Below, piece by piece: positions 12,501 to 25,700 of a DNA stretch of 64,000 nt. The stretch is from Litoditis marina. Lineage: Eukaryota; Nematoda; Chromadorea; Rhabditida; Rhabditidae. Location of the stretch: NCBI GenBank assembly GCA_964036275.1, contig OZ038433.1, positions 51,725,902 through 51,789,901 of the forward strand, in the 5' to 3' direction. Within the stretch, counting starts at the first letter, position 1. Every line of letters begins with the position of its first letter. The notes below the pieces were generated by a model that was not told the origin of the DNA, did not search any database, and was given only the letters and a program-made list of their open reading frames with translations. A program made the translations under genes and the position numbers.

Positions 12501-12777
12501 GTTCGAAACACCGACCGAATTCATAGAATTTCTCGTGAGAAGGGTATAAAGAGACAGAACACACCAAATAAGAAACAAAGGTGGAGAAATAGACATCATA
12601 CTATGAAAGAATATAGTTAATACATTTGTAATTTAATTGTGAAATTGAAAAATCGAAAAAATAATAATACGCCGTTCGGTTGAAAATTCGCCGCGCGCGG
12701 TGAAAATTAAAGGGCGGACGCTACCGTAAGATATTTCAAAACTGCGATATTGAGACACCTACTAGTCCTTCTTTAAC
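9561..12777. mobile_element. Probable 3.2-kb DNA element with GTTAAAGRAGGACTAGTAGG ends
   Basis: GTTAAAGGAGGACTAGTAGG at 9561-9580 is matched inverted at 12758-12777 with one difference. Moving inward, both ends reach a similar CG-rich segment (GCCGCGC/GGCGAA type; 9685-9745 and 12685-12722), which supports a shared terminal organisation. The terminal GTTAAAGAAGGAC also ends the small MITE at 56793-56914, suggesting one superfamily. No transposase is evident; the interior has small candidate exons on the minus strand. No target duplication is clear. Confidence 0.55.
10631..12172 (-). CDS. Candidate multi-exon gene, unrecognised (low confidence)
   Basis: Four minus-strand segments have acceptor and donor signals and all begin and end in phase 0: 12116-12172 (19 codons, ESVASRVQQQEG), 11601-11693 (31 codons, hydrophobic end IFPLFMFVLQ), 10835-10894 (20 codons, DNIFGGTAGTQS) and 10631-10687 (19 codons, FFAFLIKVSEYGQ). 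A further possible exon at 10478-10558 reads RLGISESTLHRELL, resembling a helix-turn-helix, but its phase does not join. No start or stop is placed and I do not recognise the product. It lies within the inverted-end element above, so it may belong to that element, or the segments may be chance. Confidence 0.3.
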
Positions 12778-13286
12778 ACGAACACTATAAAGGAGAGAAA
12801 TCACATCAAAAAATGCATTATAAGGAAAGTTCATGCAATCCTACTTTCTTTGGGATATCATTGAAGATTTTGAGTTTTGAGTTAAGGTAAATCAGTTTTG
12901 TGTTGACCGGTCATGTTTTTCCCTCATTTGTCCCTTCATCCCTGCCTCTTCAGTAATTAGCTCAGTATACATGTTATAATACAAGATCAACAAGAGCACT
13001 TAACCACGGTCTATATGAACTACTGGTGCTACATATTGAACTACACTGTTCCGGTATGACTTCCCGGCTACAAATACTGATCTGAAATGCATCCGGATGA
13101 TTTCAGTTTAGGAATTTCTCGGTTCCTTGTTATATTTATATTTAGGAATTTCTCGGTTCCTTGTATATCTCACATGTTAGATACAACATGGGTCATTTAA
13201 TCTAACAACCCACATCTAACCTCTCAGAAATGAAAGAATAATCTCACATACGAAAATTAAACATTCCTCTCATTATCATGACACCA

Positions 13287-13469
13287 GGCACCGTAGCAAA
13301 GTCTCCTGAAAAGGTCAGCTCAGAGCTGAATCATCTGGACACCACCTGACCCAGACTTGGATCACCCCCACTATGCTTAAACACGGAAAGTTGGCAACTA
13401 TGTGGCCAGACTGTGATCAGGGTCTCAATCAGGTTGAGCTCACAACTTTTATGACTTTGCTACGGTGCC
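13287..13469. mobile_element. 183-bp MITE-like hairpin
   Basis: GGCACCGTAGCAAAGTC at the left end is repeated inverted at the right end (GACTTTGCTACGGTGCC). The interior is partly self-complementary (GTCAGCTCAGAGCTGA, GAGCTCA) and has no coding potential. Confidence 0.75.
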
Positions 13470-13756
13470 AGTTCTACAAGCTCTAGGTGTCTTTCTGCTT
13501 CTCTTTTTATGTGTGATATCTACACTCGTCTAAGACAGATGTGTAGTAGATGACCATAGCTGAGTTGTAGTTTGAACTCGATACAAGACTTAGTTTATGG
13601 GTTGGGCCAAAATACCACGGAATCACACTACAAACACAGCAGAACAAAGCCTTCACCATTAGTTTATTTTTTAGAGAAGAAACTCTATAGCTTGACCAGT
13701 CTACATTTTTGTGACTACAGGTATATTCACACAAAGAAACTGGGTCAAGCTAAAAG

Positions 13757-16700
13757 ATGTGGACCGACATTTTTGACCGTTGGACTGTATTATTATCTCT
13801 GGTGATTCTATTTGTATCTTTTGTGTGCGTCATGCTGGTTTCGTCCAAAAAAGCCATGTTTCGAGATTCGTATTTCATACTGTTCTACTTCGTAGGTAAG
13901 TTTCATCATTAAAAAACCATTATCCAGATGTTTCACCTAATACCAAGTCATTGTACTGTTTGCAGCTTGTCTAGATGTTCTGAGTTCAATGAACGTGGTG
14001 CTATTTCGTCTAACAGAAAATTCTGAACTGGGTAGGTTCACCCCCATTCATCCCTCATAAACAATAAGAAAGCGACATTGTCCCTGTATATTAACGAGTG
14101 CGAATTAACATATTCTATACTAACTGTGTTCTGATAGACTTTACCAAACCTGATTGAAAATGAGAGAATTTCGCAAATTATTTGTCTGAGCAAATAAAAC
14201 GAAAACGAGAAATGTTTGTTCGATGAATACTCACTACTTTCAAATGTGCAGTACTGCAAAAGTGCACATTATGTATTGAGCGCGTAACAGAGTAAACTAA
14301 ACACTACATTTCATTTTTATCTTCCATGTCTCCATTTTCCGGTAATTGGAGTGCCACATATATCAATGTGAAAACACGTGATCGCGAATAAACATCATGC
14401 GCAGCGCGGAGCGCTGCGCAGATTATTTTTTGTTCTCAACTATGCAGACGTTAGTAGTGTATGTACCCCCCCTGTCCAAAGTCCCCCAGTTGTCCAATTT
14501 CTCAGAGTCGCCCTTAGAACCCAAAATGTCCCCCAGCTAGCCATTGGCCCCTGGCTAGTCATGCCCCCAATCGGATCACGTCCCCCGGCTAGCCATAATC
14601 ACTTTCGAAAATATTGCGAAATTTTTTCTCAAATTTTTTTCTTTTTCCAAGAACACAGACAAACATTTCATTTTACAAAAATCTAATTTTAATACAAATT
14701 TGATCCTATATCTCGATGGCGAAGACGTTCTCTTTCCCCAATCGGATCATCTCCTCAGGCACTACCTAAAAGGCTCATGTCCCCAATCGGATCACCCAAC
14801 AGTCCCCCAATCGGATCAGGTCTCCCAGATTACTCATTCCCCCAATCGGATCACTTTCGAAACTAATCTCGAAATTTATTACGAAATTTTTTCCTCAATT
14901 TTTTTTTCGAAAATTTCATAGTTCTCGTGTTACCTCAAACTTGGGTAATTGAACCGAGAAATGTACACATACGTATCTAGTACAGGTTGACAGTATCAGG
15001 CATCTAATAGTTTCGTAATCCGTTTACAGGTAAGTTTTTCTCACGTTATGTCCCCAGAATGTTCAGGCCTGAAATGTTTCCTAGCCCGCCGCGATATCAC
15101 CCAGATTGAGCCCTCGAAAGCCCCCCGGATTAGTCACCCAGGATGGTCCCCGAATAGGGGAAGTAACCAGTGTGTTCCCCAGAAAGAAAATTCGAAAGTT
15201 CAAAAGTCAAGTCACTTAGTCAAGTATATTTAAGAGGCAATCAACAATAGCGAAGAGAATGAGATAATGCAAACAGATAAAATACGGAAATACGCATGGA
15301 AGAGAAGATGGAATAAATCCATCATATAGGGATCAAAGAATTGGGTTCGTTGTTCAGTACTCCTTTCACATTAATATTGTTTTAGGTTTTCCGAAGTCGG
15401 GTTTTTCGTAAAAAACTCTAGAAACTCGGCCACCTCTGGCAATAATTTATCGTAGGTGTTTACATTCTTCTTTACATTCTTACATACACAATTTTCTCTA
15501 AATCCATCCAACATTCTGAAGCTTCACATGTGTTTTCGAAGCCATCACAATCGAAATCAATAAGACCGTTGTCAAAGCTCATATTTAACGGAACTAAGTT
15601 TGACTCCTTTTACTGGCTGCTCTTCTGTCTGCAAAATGAATTGAAATCATAATCCGTTACTGTGGCTGACCTTAATGTATGATTTTGTCACTCAACTTTT
15701 CTCCACTTCCGCTTCGGTCTTCACCAACTAAGTGTGCCTTTTTTTATAAGAACAACAGTCTATGTTTGCATGTGAGTCAAAAATTGGCATCCTTATTTTT
15801 CCCCTTCCAATCTTCGAGTATTCGTAAGACAGCTTCGGGACAAGAGAGACAAATTTCCGGCATGCCACTGCGGTCATTCAAAACGTGTTCGCTAGTGAAT
15901 ATCATAGTGTGTTTTGTTCAACAGTAGACACGAAATCACAAATTTGGTAGTTCTAATTTTCGAAATGTTGCAAAGAGGGCGGGACCTTGGACTGGGTTGA
16001 TGAATGCTCATTCCATTTACGAAAATACCATGAGGGTTCGAAGGGTGCGTGGCCAAGACCTGTGATTGGTCATATCTTCACTTCCGAAATGAACAGCTCA
16101 TAAATACGCAAAGAGTCATTTAACACATCTTCATCACCAAGTTATGGCGTCTTTCTTCGAGTCGGAGTTGAGAATTGAGTCGCTTCTCTACGCTGTTACT
16201 ATGAAAATTTATCATGCTCATCTACGTGTCGAGACTCAACCATCTAAAATAGAGTGAATCCGTGAAAGGATTGATCGTTCCAAGTCAGATGGATATTTGC
16301 AGCGTTTCAGTTCAGAAGATCTCGGTGCATGTGGTATTTCTTAGTCGCGAGAACGCTATGGCCTGGACGCTCCCAAGTCAATTGCGCAAAGGCTTCGTTA
16401 TCACCATTTCCAATACTATGTTCAACTGTACCAACGCTTTCCAGCTGCTAAGAAGTATTCACTAACATGGGAATACAACACCAAAGCTTCCCAAAACTGG
16501 CTATCGCCTGTTTCAACAATAAATTCGGTGTATCTACGTTCAGAACGGGGACTTTTGTCAAGAAAACGTGTCGAGGACGTCTCAAACGGTAAGTCAGCTA
16601 GCAACGTCATAAATGCTCAAAAGTTTGCCATCACTGTCGTCGCAAGGAATGCACTGGAACTTGTATTCTCTCCGAACTGCCACGAGACTTTCCACATACA

Positions 16701-19700
16701 AGGGTGATACTGAAGAGTTGTTATGTCTTTAATAAATATTTTACCTCTATTCTGTTTTTGATACATATACAGAACTACGACTACACTTGATGAAACTAAT
16801 ATCTCGCGCAAAAATAATACCACATTCAATCATAGTTAGTGAAAACTTAGTGAAAACTCCTGTCGTTCTATTTTCATGAGCGCACGTCAATAACCATTGC
16901 ACCGTTCGAGTCATCGAGCACCATAGCACGATATTTATCAATTTAATAATCACGAAAGACAGTAACTATGAGCTTTTATCAATTCAGAAACAGTATCTCT
17001 ACATCACGAAAAAAACACAAGCTTATATAAATTTAATACCAACACTAAACCATTCGGGAATGGAGAGGTCACGCCAAGTGCCCTCGTAGAGTACGTTTCC
17101 ACATTATTTCGCCATGTGAGTCAGAACCATGAAGAGAGGTCGGCTAACTTAATTTTTCGATTCAGCCTTCTCGACTAAGTTTTAGGCATGAGAGTGTACC
17201 TGACTATAAACGTAAATAAGCAGACGTGACGCCCAGGTTTCATTATCTCTGCACATTCTTAATAACAGTTCACCTTGGGCGAAATGCCACAAAATTATTC
17301 CGTTGTACGCGTATCGATCACACAGTTTTGCAAAACATTCTTGGGAAGTTCCAACAGACACTGATTGTTGCGCCTGCAAGCTCGTGAAAGCGAGGTGTAT
17401 CAGCCAAAGAGCCACGGAAACGTCGTGAATGCATGTCTGTGTAGTGTCTATACTCGTTGCCAATAGTTTTTGGGTTTCAGTCATAGTTCATTATACAGGA
17501 ATCACCTAATTTTGCAATGTTAGAAATGTCTTTACATCTCACACCGTGATTTCAAATGTAATTTACCTCGAGATCAGTGGCCTATGTACTTAAAAGTACC
17601 GAAACTGTCGTCAAATCCAATGATGCCGTGAAGACTTGTGGTTTACATGTGTCTCAGGTATAAAATGTGCTAGACTCCTTTTTATATTGAAAATCTCCGT
17701 TCAAAAAGCCAAAGTTTGCCATTGTGTCGCAGAAAGTACGCCTTTTCCATGAATATGTCTTGTTTTTATCTTTAGTACCGCCACTCTATAGAATCTCAGT
17801 CAAGAGGGTTTACCTGAAAAGAGTGTAAAATGCCGAGAAAGGCATAGAAGTAGGCTTCAGCCAAGGACATCACACAGATAATTTAAATTCAAAATGAGAA
17901 TATCAAAAATGTGAACAAGTCCAGAAGGGGGTCAATGGAACAACACGCTAAATTCAATCATTATAAATTCAATATAGAAGAGCTCTACACCGAAGAACAG
18001 CAAAAGACCTTGAAGTCAGTTATGAACCAACTGTGATACAACTCAGTTTATTGTGAATTACCTTATAGATTTATTGAATATGTATTGTGATTCATTACAT
18101 ATTTTTGGCGAAAGCATCGAAATTGGCCCTAGATCTCTAAATATTGCATGCCTATCAGGAATCTCTATGACCCTTTAGTCTCTCCATACTCTCCTGATTC
18201 TCGTTTTGCAAAAAATCTCTAACTATCCAGTAATATCTTCACGAAATGGTATGGAAACCCCCACTATGATTGATTTTCGCATATGTACGAAACGTAATGA
18301 AGATATATTGATTTTAAAAAGATATATTGATTTTAACACTATAACTCAATAGTTTTCATATAAAATACGCAATACTTACAAACGCACTACTTCAATTTAC
18401 AACATATAAACTTTCGGAAACGGAGCGGTCACAACAAGTGATCCCGTAGTGCCCATTTTCCATTCATCCGCTCTTGCTTTTACTGCGACAAACTATCAAA
18501 CACAGAGTTTTATTACACAAATAACAAGCCATATCTAGAATATTCATTTGGAATATTATACCTAAGTTACAAATTTGGTATCAAAATTAGCTTTTTTCTC
18601 GGATGAAGTAGCAACGACTTAAGTTTTTTCTCTTTTCACAGGAAAACCATCCTGTACAGTTGCATTCAATTCTTCTTTCCGCGATGAAGTAGCAACCGTG
18701 GGATTTCCTCCCTCTTTCTGGGTCTTCGAAATAAGAGTGTTTACATGATTATTGGAATCAGCATGTATACGTTTGAGATAAGAAGGATGGTTCTTAAAGC
18801 GAGTAATAAAGTCTTTGGGAGAGAGATTCAACGAAGGGACTTCTATTCCGGAATGGTGTGCGTGTATGTGAGATAGTCTTCTCTGTTTGGATGAGAAAAA
18901 CTTGTCACATAGGGTACAATTATGTAGGACAGAGAGAATGCATAACCGACCGCTCAAAACAGATTAATATATTTAAACGAACAAACAGCTTTGACAAGTT
19001 GTATTGATGTATTATTCCAACTGCGTTCGATTCCATTACATGAACGCATCAAAGGTAATCACGGAAGCATTCAAAACTGTATAATCTCGTATCAAAACCG
19101 TTTCAATGCATGCCAAAAGACTCAAAATACAATTTCCGAAACCTAAAATGCATTTTCCTAGAGCTATCGACTATTTTCCACGTGTCAGTAAACACTTTTA
19201 CAGCCCAGAAATTTACTATAATTATCTCGCTCCTATATTGGTCATTGCAATGTGTGAGGTAAAAATTCTCTTCCACATTACCAACGGAAGAGTGCCTAGA
19301 TTTTTCTCTGTACGCACACTTTCAAATGTAAAATTTTGGAAATAAAATGACTTTGACAGATGTATAGATTAGTCTATATACACAAAAACTGCACATCTCC
19401 ACTCTGATCTTTCTAATAATAGTACGAATAGCACATTTCTTAATGAATATCGTGCCAATGTATGCCCTAAAAGTGAAAATTCACTTCCCAATAGTAAGAA
19501 TGCACTTTGTCGAAGCTATTGAGCACTTTCTCAAAGCTATCGAGCACTTTCAGAAGGTAATAATACACTCTCACATCCCAAAAAATAATTATAATTCGTT
19601 TCTTTCGCCCCATATATGGGTACTTTTGATGTGTAATTCCATGGAGTAGTTCTCAAAAAAGTGATATTATCCTTTTGTACACCATGAATTCGCTATAATT

Positions 19701-22700
19701 CGTTCTTTAGGCTCTCATATAAGGACAAATTTGTATGTGTAAGGTAAGGCCATCAAATATGCTTGAAAAGTAATAATACACAGTCGTAGACTGAAAATTC
19801 CCTATAATCCATTTTTTTTGCACCATGTATGACCATTTTCAATGTATAAGGTATTCATTTTCCGAAAGTATCAAAAAAAACCTTCAACTTTTCTATATTC
19901 TTTCAAACCGTGTGGAAAAAAACCAGAAAGCATATTCTAGAAACAAGAGTATGTATTAGGAAAACTACTAGGCTCCCCACAATCCTCAGATGAGTTGCAG
20001 AAATGTCTTAAAATGTACCTTTTTCTATGAACGCTCAGTAGATACCATGAATCTAGTATCCTACATCGGAAACCCTCTGAGAGTTACTTGGGACACCGAT
20101 ATATCTATCCACTAGAGAAAGCGTGCTGGAGAACTTTCTATAATTTCATCCTCAAAACTTATGGTAAGAGCGTTTCGTTTTTAAGGGACACAGCAGAGAA
20201 AACATGGTGATACATGTGCTTGAAAGTATGATTCGATGACATTCCTTGAGAGTGTCTTAAACTACTTTGAAAACTCAAAACATAGGAAAATTACAACTTT
20301 CTTATTTGCAAACCAGTTGATAACTCGCATAGAAGACATGAGAAAATTCAAATGCATAAGAACAATTCCTTACTTCATAAATACAAACGTTACTTCCATC
20401 ACCAAATTACCGGAGTGGAGAGGTCACAACAGGTGATCTCGTAATGTAAGGTTCTTCTTCTTATTGACAGAGATGTATGTTTCTCCGGTATGGTTTTAAA
20501 GAATGGAGCTAAGAATTCGGACTTTTTCCATCGGTATTCAAGAACGAGCATCTCGTAGATACTTCAGAGATACCCCAGTATTAATCGACTATTTAGGTTC
20601 ATATGTTTTCAAGCACTAGAAAGTCAGTCACATTTCCGTAGATTTGAAAATTCCGCTATTCTATAATAGATTGTAGTCTTCCAGGTGTAAAAATCCTCTA
20701 CGACACACGTTCAAGTCGTTTTTCTGTATAAAATTTTCTCTCTAAAGTATCATACAGTTAGTCTTTCGCCAAAGAAATCCTGAAATCGATCAATCAACGA
20801 AGAGAAGAACTGAACTTATCTTGATTCTCTGTAGAACATTCTATCTCAAAATATTATTATTCAGTTGATCGTGTATCAAAAAAGTATGAAATTAATGAGT
20901 GGGAAGATGAATGACACTTCATAGCCATTAGTGGTATACCTACCTCCACAAATTTCAAGGAAGTCCATGAAAATTTAATACAAATACAAGAAAAATGCAC
21001 TTTCCGTAAGTGAAAATGTACAAATTACTGATATTTACTAGGAATCCACCATAATACTCACTTTTCACACCTAATTAATGGAAATCACTCCCGAAAGTTT
21101 AGATATTTCACATAAGTATTTCGCTCCCTCTGTACTGATTCGTATTCAAGTTTTAAATCTACCTGTCTGGTCTACCCCTTTTCTGTTTGTCTGTTTTGAG
21201 ACTTGTATGCATTGAAAAGAAACGTACACTCGAGGGCACTAGGCGTGACCTCTCCGTTTCCGAATGGGTTGGTGTTGAAAGTAGGGAGTGTTATTGATGC
21301 TTAATACATTTTGAAATGTATTTCACCTTTTTCTGTCTTCTATTTCCTCTTTTTTATCTTTTTGTCTTTTATTCACTTCGTATTCTCCTTGGATTTCCTG
21401 TCTGGAATCTTTTTAAATCAGAAATTACAGTTTCGATATATTTTCTCTTTTCTGAAGTATTGCGAAAGAGTTATAGTGAATTTCGAGCAAAATACGAAGT
21501 GAATAAAAGACAAAAAGATAAAAAAGAGGAAATAGAAGACAGAAAAAGGTGAAATACATTTCAAAATGTATTAAGCATCAATAACACTCCCTACTTTCAA
21601 CACCAACCCATTCGGAAACGGAGAGGTCACGCCTAGTGCCCTCGAGTGTACGTTTCTTTTCAATGCATACAAGTCTCAAAACAGACAAACAGAAAAGGGG
21701 TAGACCAGACAGGTAGATTTAAAACTTGAATACGAATCAGTACAGAGGGAGCGAAATACTTATGTGAAATATCTAAACTTTCGGGAGTGATTTCCATTAA
21801 TTAGGTGTGAAAAGTGAGTATTATGGTGGATTCCTAGTAAATATCAGTAATTTGTACATTTTCACTTACGGAAAGTGCATTTTTCTTGTATTTGTATTAA
21901 ATTTTCATGGACTTCCTTGAAATTTGTGGAGGTAGGTATACCACTAATGGCTATGAAGTGTCATTCATCTTCCCACTCATTAATTTCATACTTTTTTGAT
22001 ACACGATCAACTGAATAATAATATTTTGAGATAGAATGTTCTACAGAGAATCAAGATAAGTTCAGTTCTTCTCTTCGTTGATTGATCGATTTCAGGATTT
22101 CTTTGGCGAAAGACTAACTGTATGATACTTTAGAGAGAAAATTTTATACAGAAAAACGACTTGAACGTGTGTCGTAGAGGATTTTTACACCTGGAAGACT
22201 ACAATCTATTATAGAATAGCGGAATTTTCAAATCTACGGAAATGTGACTGACTTTCTAGTGCTTGAAAACATATGAACCTAAATAGTCGATTAATACTGG
22301 GGTATCTCTGAAGTATCTACGAGATGCTCGTTCTTGAATACCGATGGAAAAAGTCCGAATTCTTAGCTCCATTCTTTAAAACCATACCGGAGAAACATAC
22401 ATCTCTGTCAATAAGAAGAAGAACCTTACATTACGAGATCACCTGTTGTGACCTCTCCACTCCGGTAATTTGGTGATGGAAGTAACGTTTGTATTTATGA
22501 AGTAAGGAATTGTTCTTATGCATTTGAATTTTCTCATGTCTTCTATGCGAGTTATCAACTGGTTTGCAAATAAGAAAGTTGTAATTTTCCTATGTTTTGA
22601 GTTTTCAAAGTAGTTTAAGACACTCTCAAGGAATGTCATCGAATCATACTTTCAAGCACATGTATCACCATGTTTTCTCTGCTGTGTCCCTTAAAAACGA

Positions 22701-25700
22701 AACGCTCTTACCATAAGTTTTGAGGATGAAATTATAGAAAGTTCTCCAGCACGCTTTCTCTAGTGGATAGATATATCGGTGTCCCAAGTAACTCTCAGAG
22801 GGTTTCCGATGTAGGATACTAGATTCATGGTATCTACTGAGCGTTCATAGAAAAAGGTACATTTTAAGACATTTCTGCAACTCATCTGAGGATTGTGGGG
22901 AGCCTAGTAGTTTTCCTAATACATACTCTTGTTTCTAGAATATGCTTTCTGGTTTTTTTCCACACGGTTTGAAAGAATATAGAAAAGTTGAAGGTTTTTT
23001 TTGATACTTTCGGAAAATGAATACCTTATACATTGAAAATGGTCATACATGGTGCAAAAAAAATGGATTATAGGGAATTTTCAGTCTACGACTGTGTATT
23101 ATTACTTTTCAAGCATATTTGATGGCCTTACCTTACACATACAAATTTGTCCTTATATGAGAGCCTAAAGAACGAATTATAGCGAATTCATGGTGTACAA
23201 AAGGATAATATCACTTTTTTGAGAACTACTCCATGGAATTACACATCAAAAGTACCCATATATGGGGCGAAAGAAACGAATTATAATTATTTTTTGGGAT
23301 GTGAGAGTGTATTATTACCTTCTGAAAGTGCTCGATAGCTTTGAGAAAGTGCTCAATAGCTTCGACAAAGTGCATTCTTACTATTGGGAAGTGAATTTTC
23401 ACTTTTAGGGCATACATTGGCACGATATTCATTAAGAAATGTGCTATTCGTACTATTATTAGAAAGATCAGAGTGGAGATGTGCAGTTTTTGTGTATATA
23501 GACTAATCTATACATCTGTCAAAGTCATTTTATTTCCAAAATTTTACATTTGAAAGTGTGCGTACAGAGAAAAATCTAGGCACTCTTCCGTTGGTAATGT
23601 GGAAGAGAATTTTTACCTCACACATTGCAATGACCAATATAGGAGCGAGATAATTATAGTAAATTTCTGGGCTGTAAAAGTGTTTACTGACACGTGGAAA
23701 ATAGTCGATAGCTCTAGGAAAATGCATTTTAGGTTTCGGAAATTGTATTTTGAGTCTTTTGGCATGCATTGAAACGGTTTTGATACGAGATTATACAGTT
23801 TTGAATGCTTCCGTGATTACCTTTGATGCGTTCATGTAATGGAATCGAACGCAGTTGGAATAATACATCAATACAACTTGTCAAAGCTGTTTGTTCGTTT
23901 AAATATATTAATCTGTTTTGAGCGGTCGGTTATGCATTCTCTCTGTCCTACATAATTGTACCCTATGTGACAAGTTTTTCTCATCCAAACAGAGAAGACT
24001 ATCTCACATACACGCACACCATTCCGGAATAGAAGTCCCTTCGTTGAATCTCTCTCCCAAAGACTTTATTACTCGCTTTAAGAACCATCCTTCTTATCTC
24101 AAACGTATACATGCTGATTCCAATAATCATGTAAACACTCTTATTTCGAAGACCCAGAAAGAGGGAGGAAATCCCACGGTTGCTACTTCATCGCGGAAAG
24201 AAGAATTGAATGCAACTGTACAGGATGGTTTTCCTGTGAAAAGAGAAAAAACTTAAGTCGTTGCTACTTCATCCGAGAAAAAAGCTAATTTTGATACCAA
24301 ATTTGTAACTTAGGTATAATATTCCAAATGAATATTCTAGATATGGCTTGTTATTTGTGTAATAAAACTCTGTGTTTGATAGTTTGTCGCAGTAAAAGCA
24401 AGAGCGGATGAATGGAAAATGGGCACTACGGGATCACTTGTTGTGACCGCTCCGTTTCCGAAAGTTTATATGTTGTAAATTGAAGTAGTGCGTTTGTAAG
24501 TATTGCGTATTTTATATGAAAACTATTGAGTTATAGTGTTAAAATCAATATATCTTTTTAAAATCAATATATCTTCATTACGTTTCGTACATATGCGAAA
24601 ATCAATCATAGTGGGGGTTTCCATACCATTTCGTGAAGATATTACTGGATAGTTAGAGATTTTTTGCAAAACGAGAATCAGGAGAGTATGGAGAGACTAA
24701 AGGGTCATAGAGATTCCTGATAGGCATGCAATATTTAGAGATCTAGGGCCAATTTCGATGCTTTCGCCAAAAATATGTAATGAATCACAATACATATTCA
24801 ATAAATCTATAAGGTAATTCACAATAAACTGAGTTGTATCACAGTTGGTTCATAACTGACTTCAAGGTCTTTTGCTGTTCTTCGGTGTAGAGCTCTTCTA
24901 TATTGAATTTATAATGATTGAATTTAGCGTGTTGTTCCATTGACCCCCTTCTGGACTTGTTCACATTTTTGATATTCTCATTTTGAATTTAAATTATCTG
25001 TGTGATGTCCTTGGCTGAAGCCTACTTCTATGCCTTTCTCGGCATTTTACACTCTTTTCAGGTAAACCCTCTTGACTGAGATTCTATAGAGTGGCGGTAG
25101 ATAAAGATAAAAACAAGACATAGTCATGGAAAAGGCGTACTTTCTGCGACACAATGGCAAACTTTGGCTTTTTGAACGGAGATTTTTAATATAAAGGAGT
25201 CTAGCACATTTTGTATCTGCTACACATGTAAACCACAAGTCTTCACGGCATCATTGGATTCGACGACAGTTTCGGTACTTTTAAGTACATAAGCCACTGA
25301 TCTCGAGGTAAATTACATTTGAAATCACGGGTGAGATGTAAAGACATTTCTAACATTGCAATAATTAGGTGATTCCTGTATAATGAACTATGACTGAAAC
25401 CCAAAAACTATTGGCAACGAGTATAGACACTACACAGACATGCATTCACGACGTTTCCGTGGCTCTTTGGCTGATACACCTCGCTTTCACGAGCTTGCAG
25501 GCGCAACAATCAGTGTCTGTTGGAACTTCCCAAGAATGTTTTGCAAAACTGTGTGATCGATACGCGTACAACGGAATAATTTTGTGGCATTTCGCCCAAG
25601 GTGAACTGTTATTAAGAATGTGCAGAGATAATGAAACCTGGGCGTCACGTCTGCTTATTTACGTTTATAGTCAGGTACACTCTCATGCCTAAAACTTAGT

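Larger units (their letters stand above)
14453..21384 (+). repeat. Left arm of the 14-kb palindrome
   Basis: About 6.93 kb, nearly identical to the reverse complement of 21491-28421. The few differences I found cluster near 17525-17690 (for example ACACCGTGAT versus ACCCGTGAT, GTCTCAGGTATAA versus GTAGCAGATACAA, and small indels), with a net 1-bp length change. Confidence 0.93.

Noticed and set aside
16422..16610. Minus-strand 62-residue ORF overlapping the decayed 188-codon frame
   Set aside because: Shorter and antisense to a longer, more protein-like frame; treated as a shadow.
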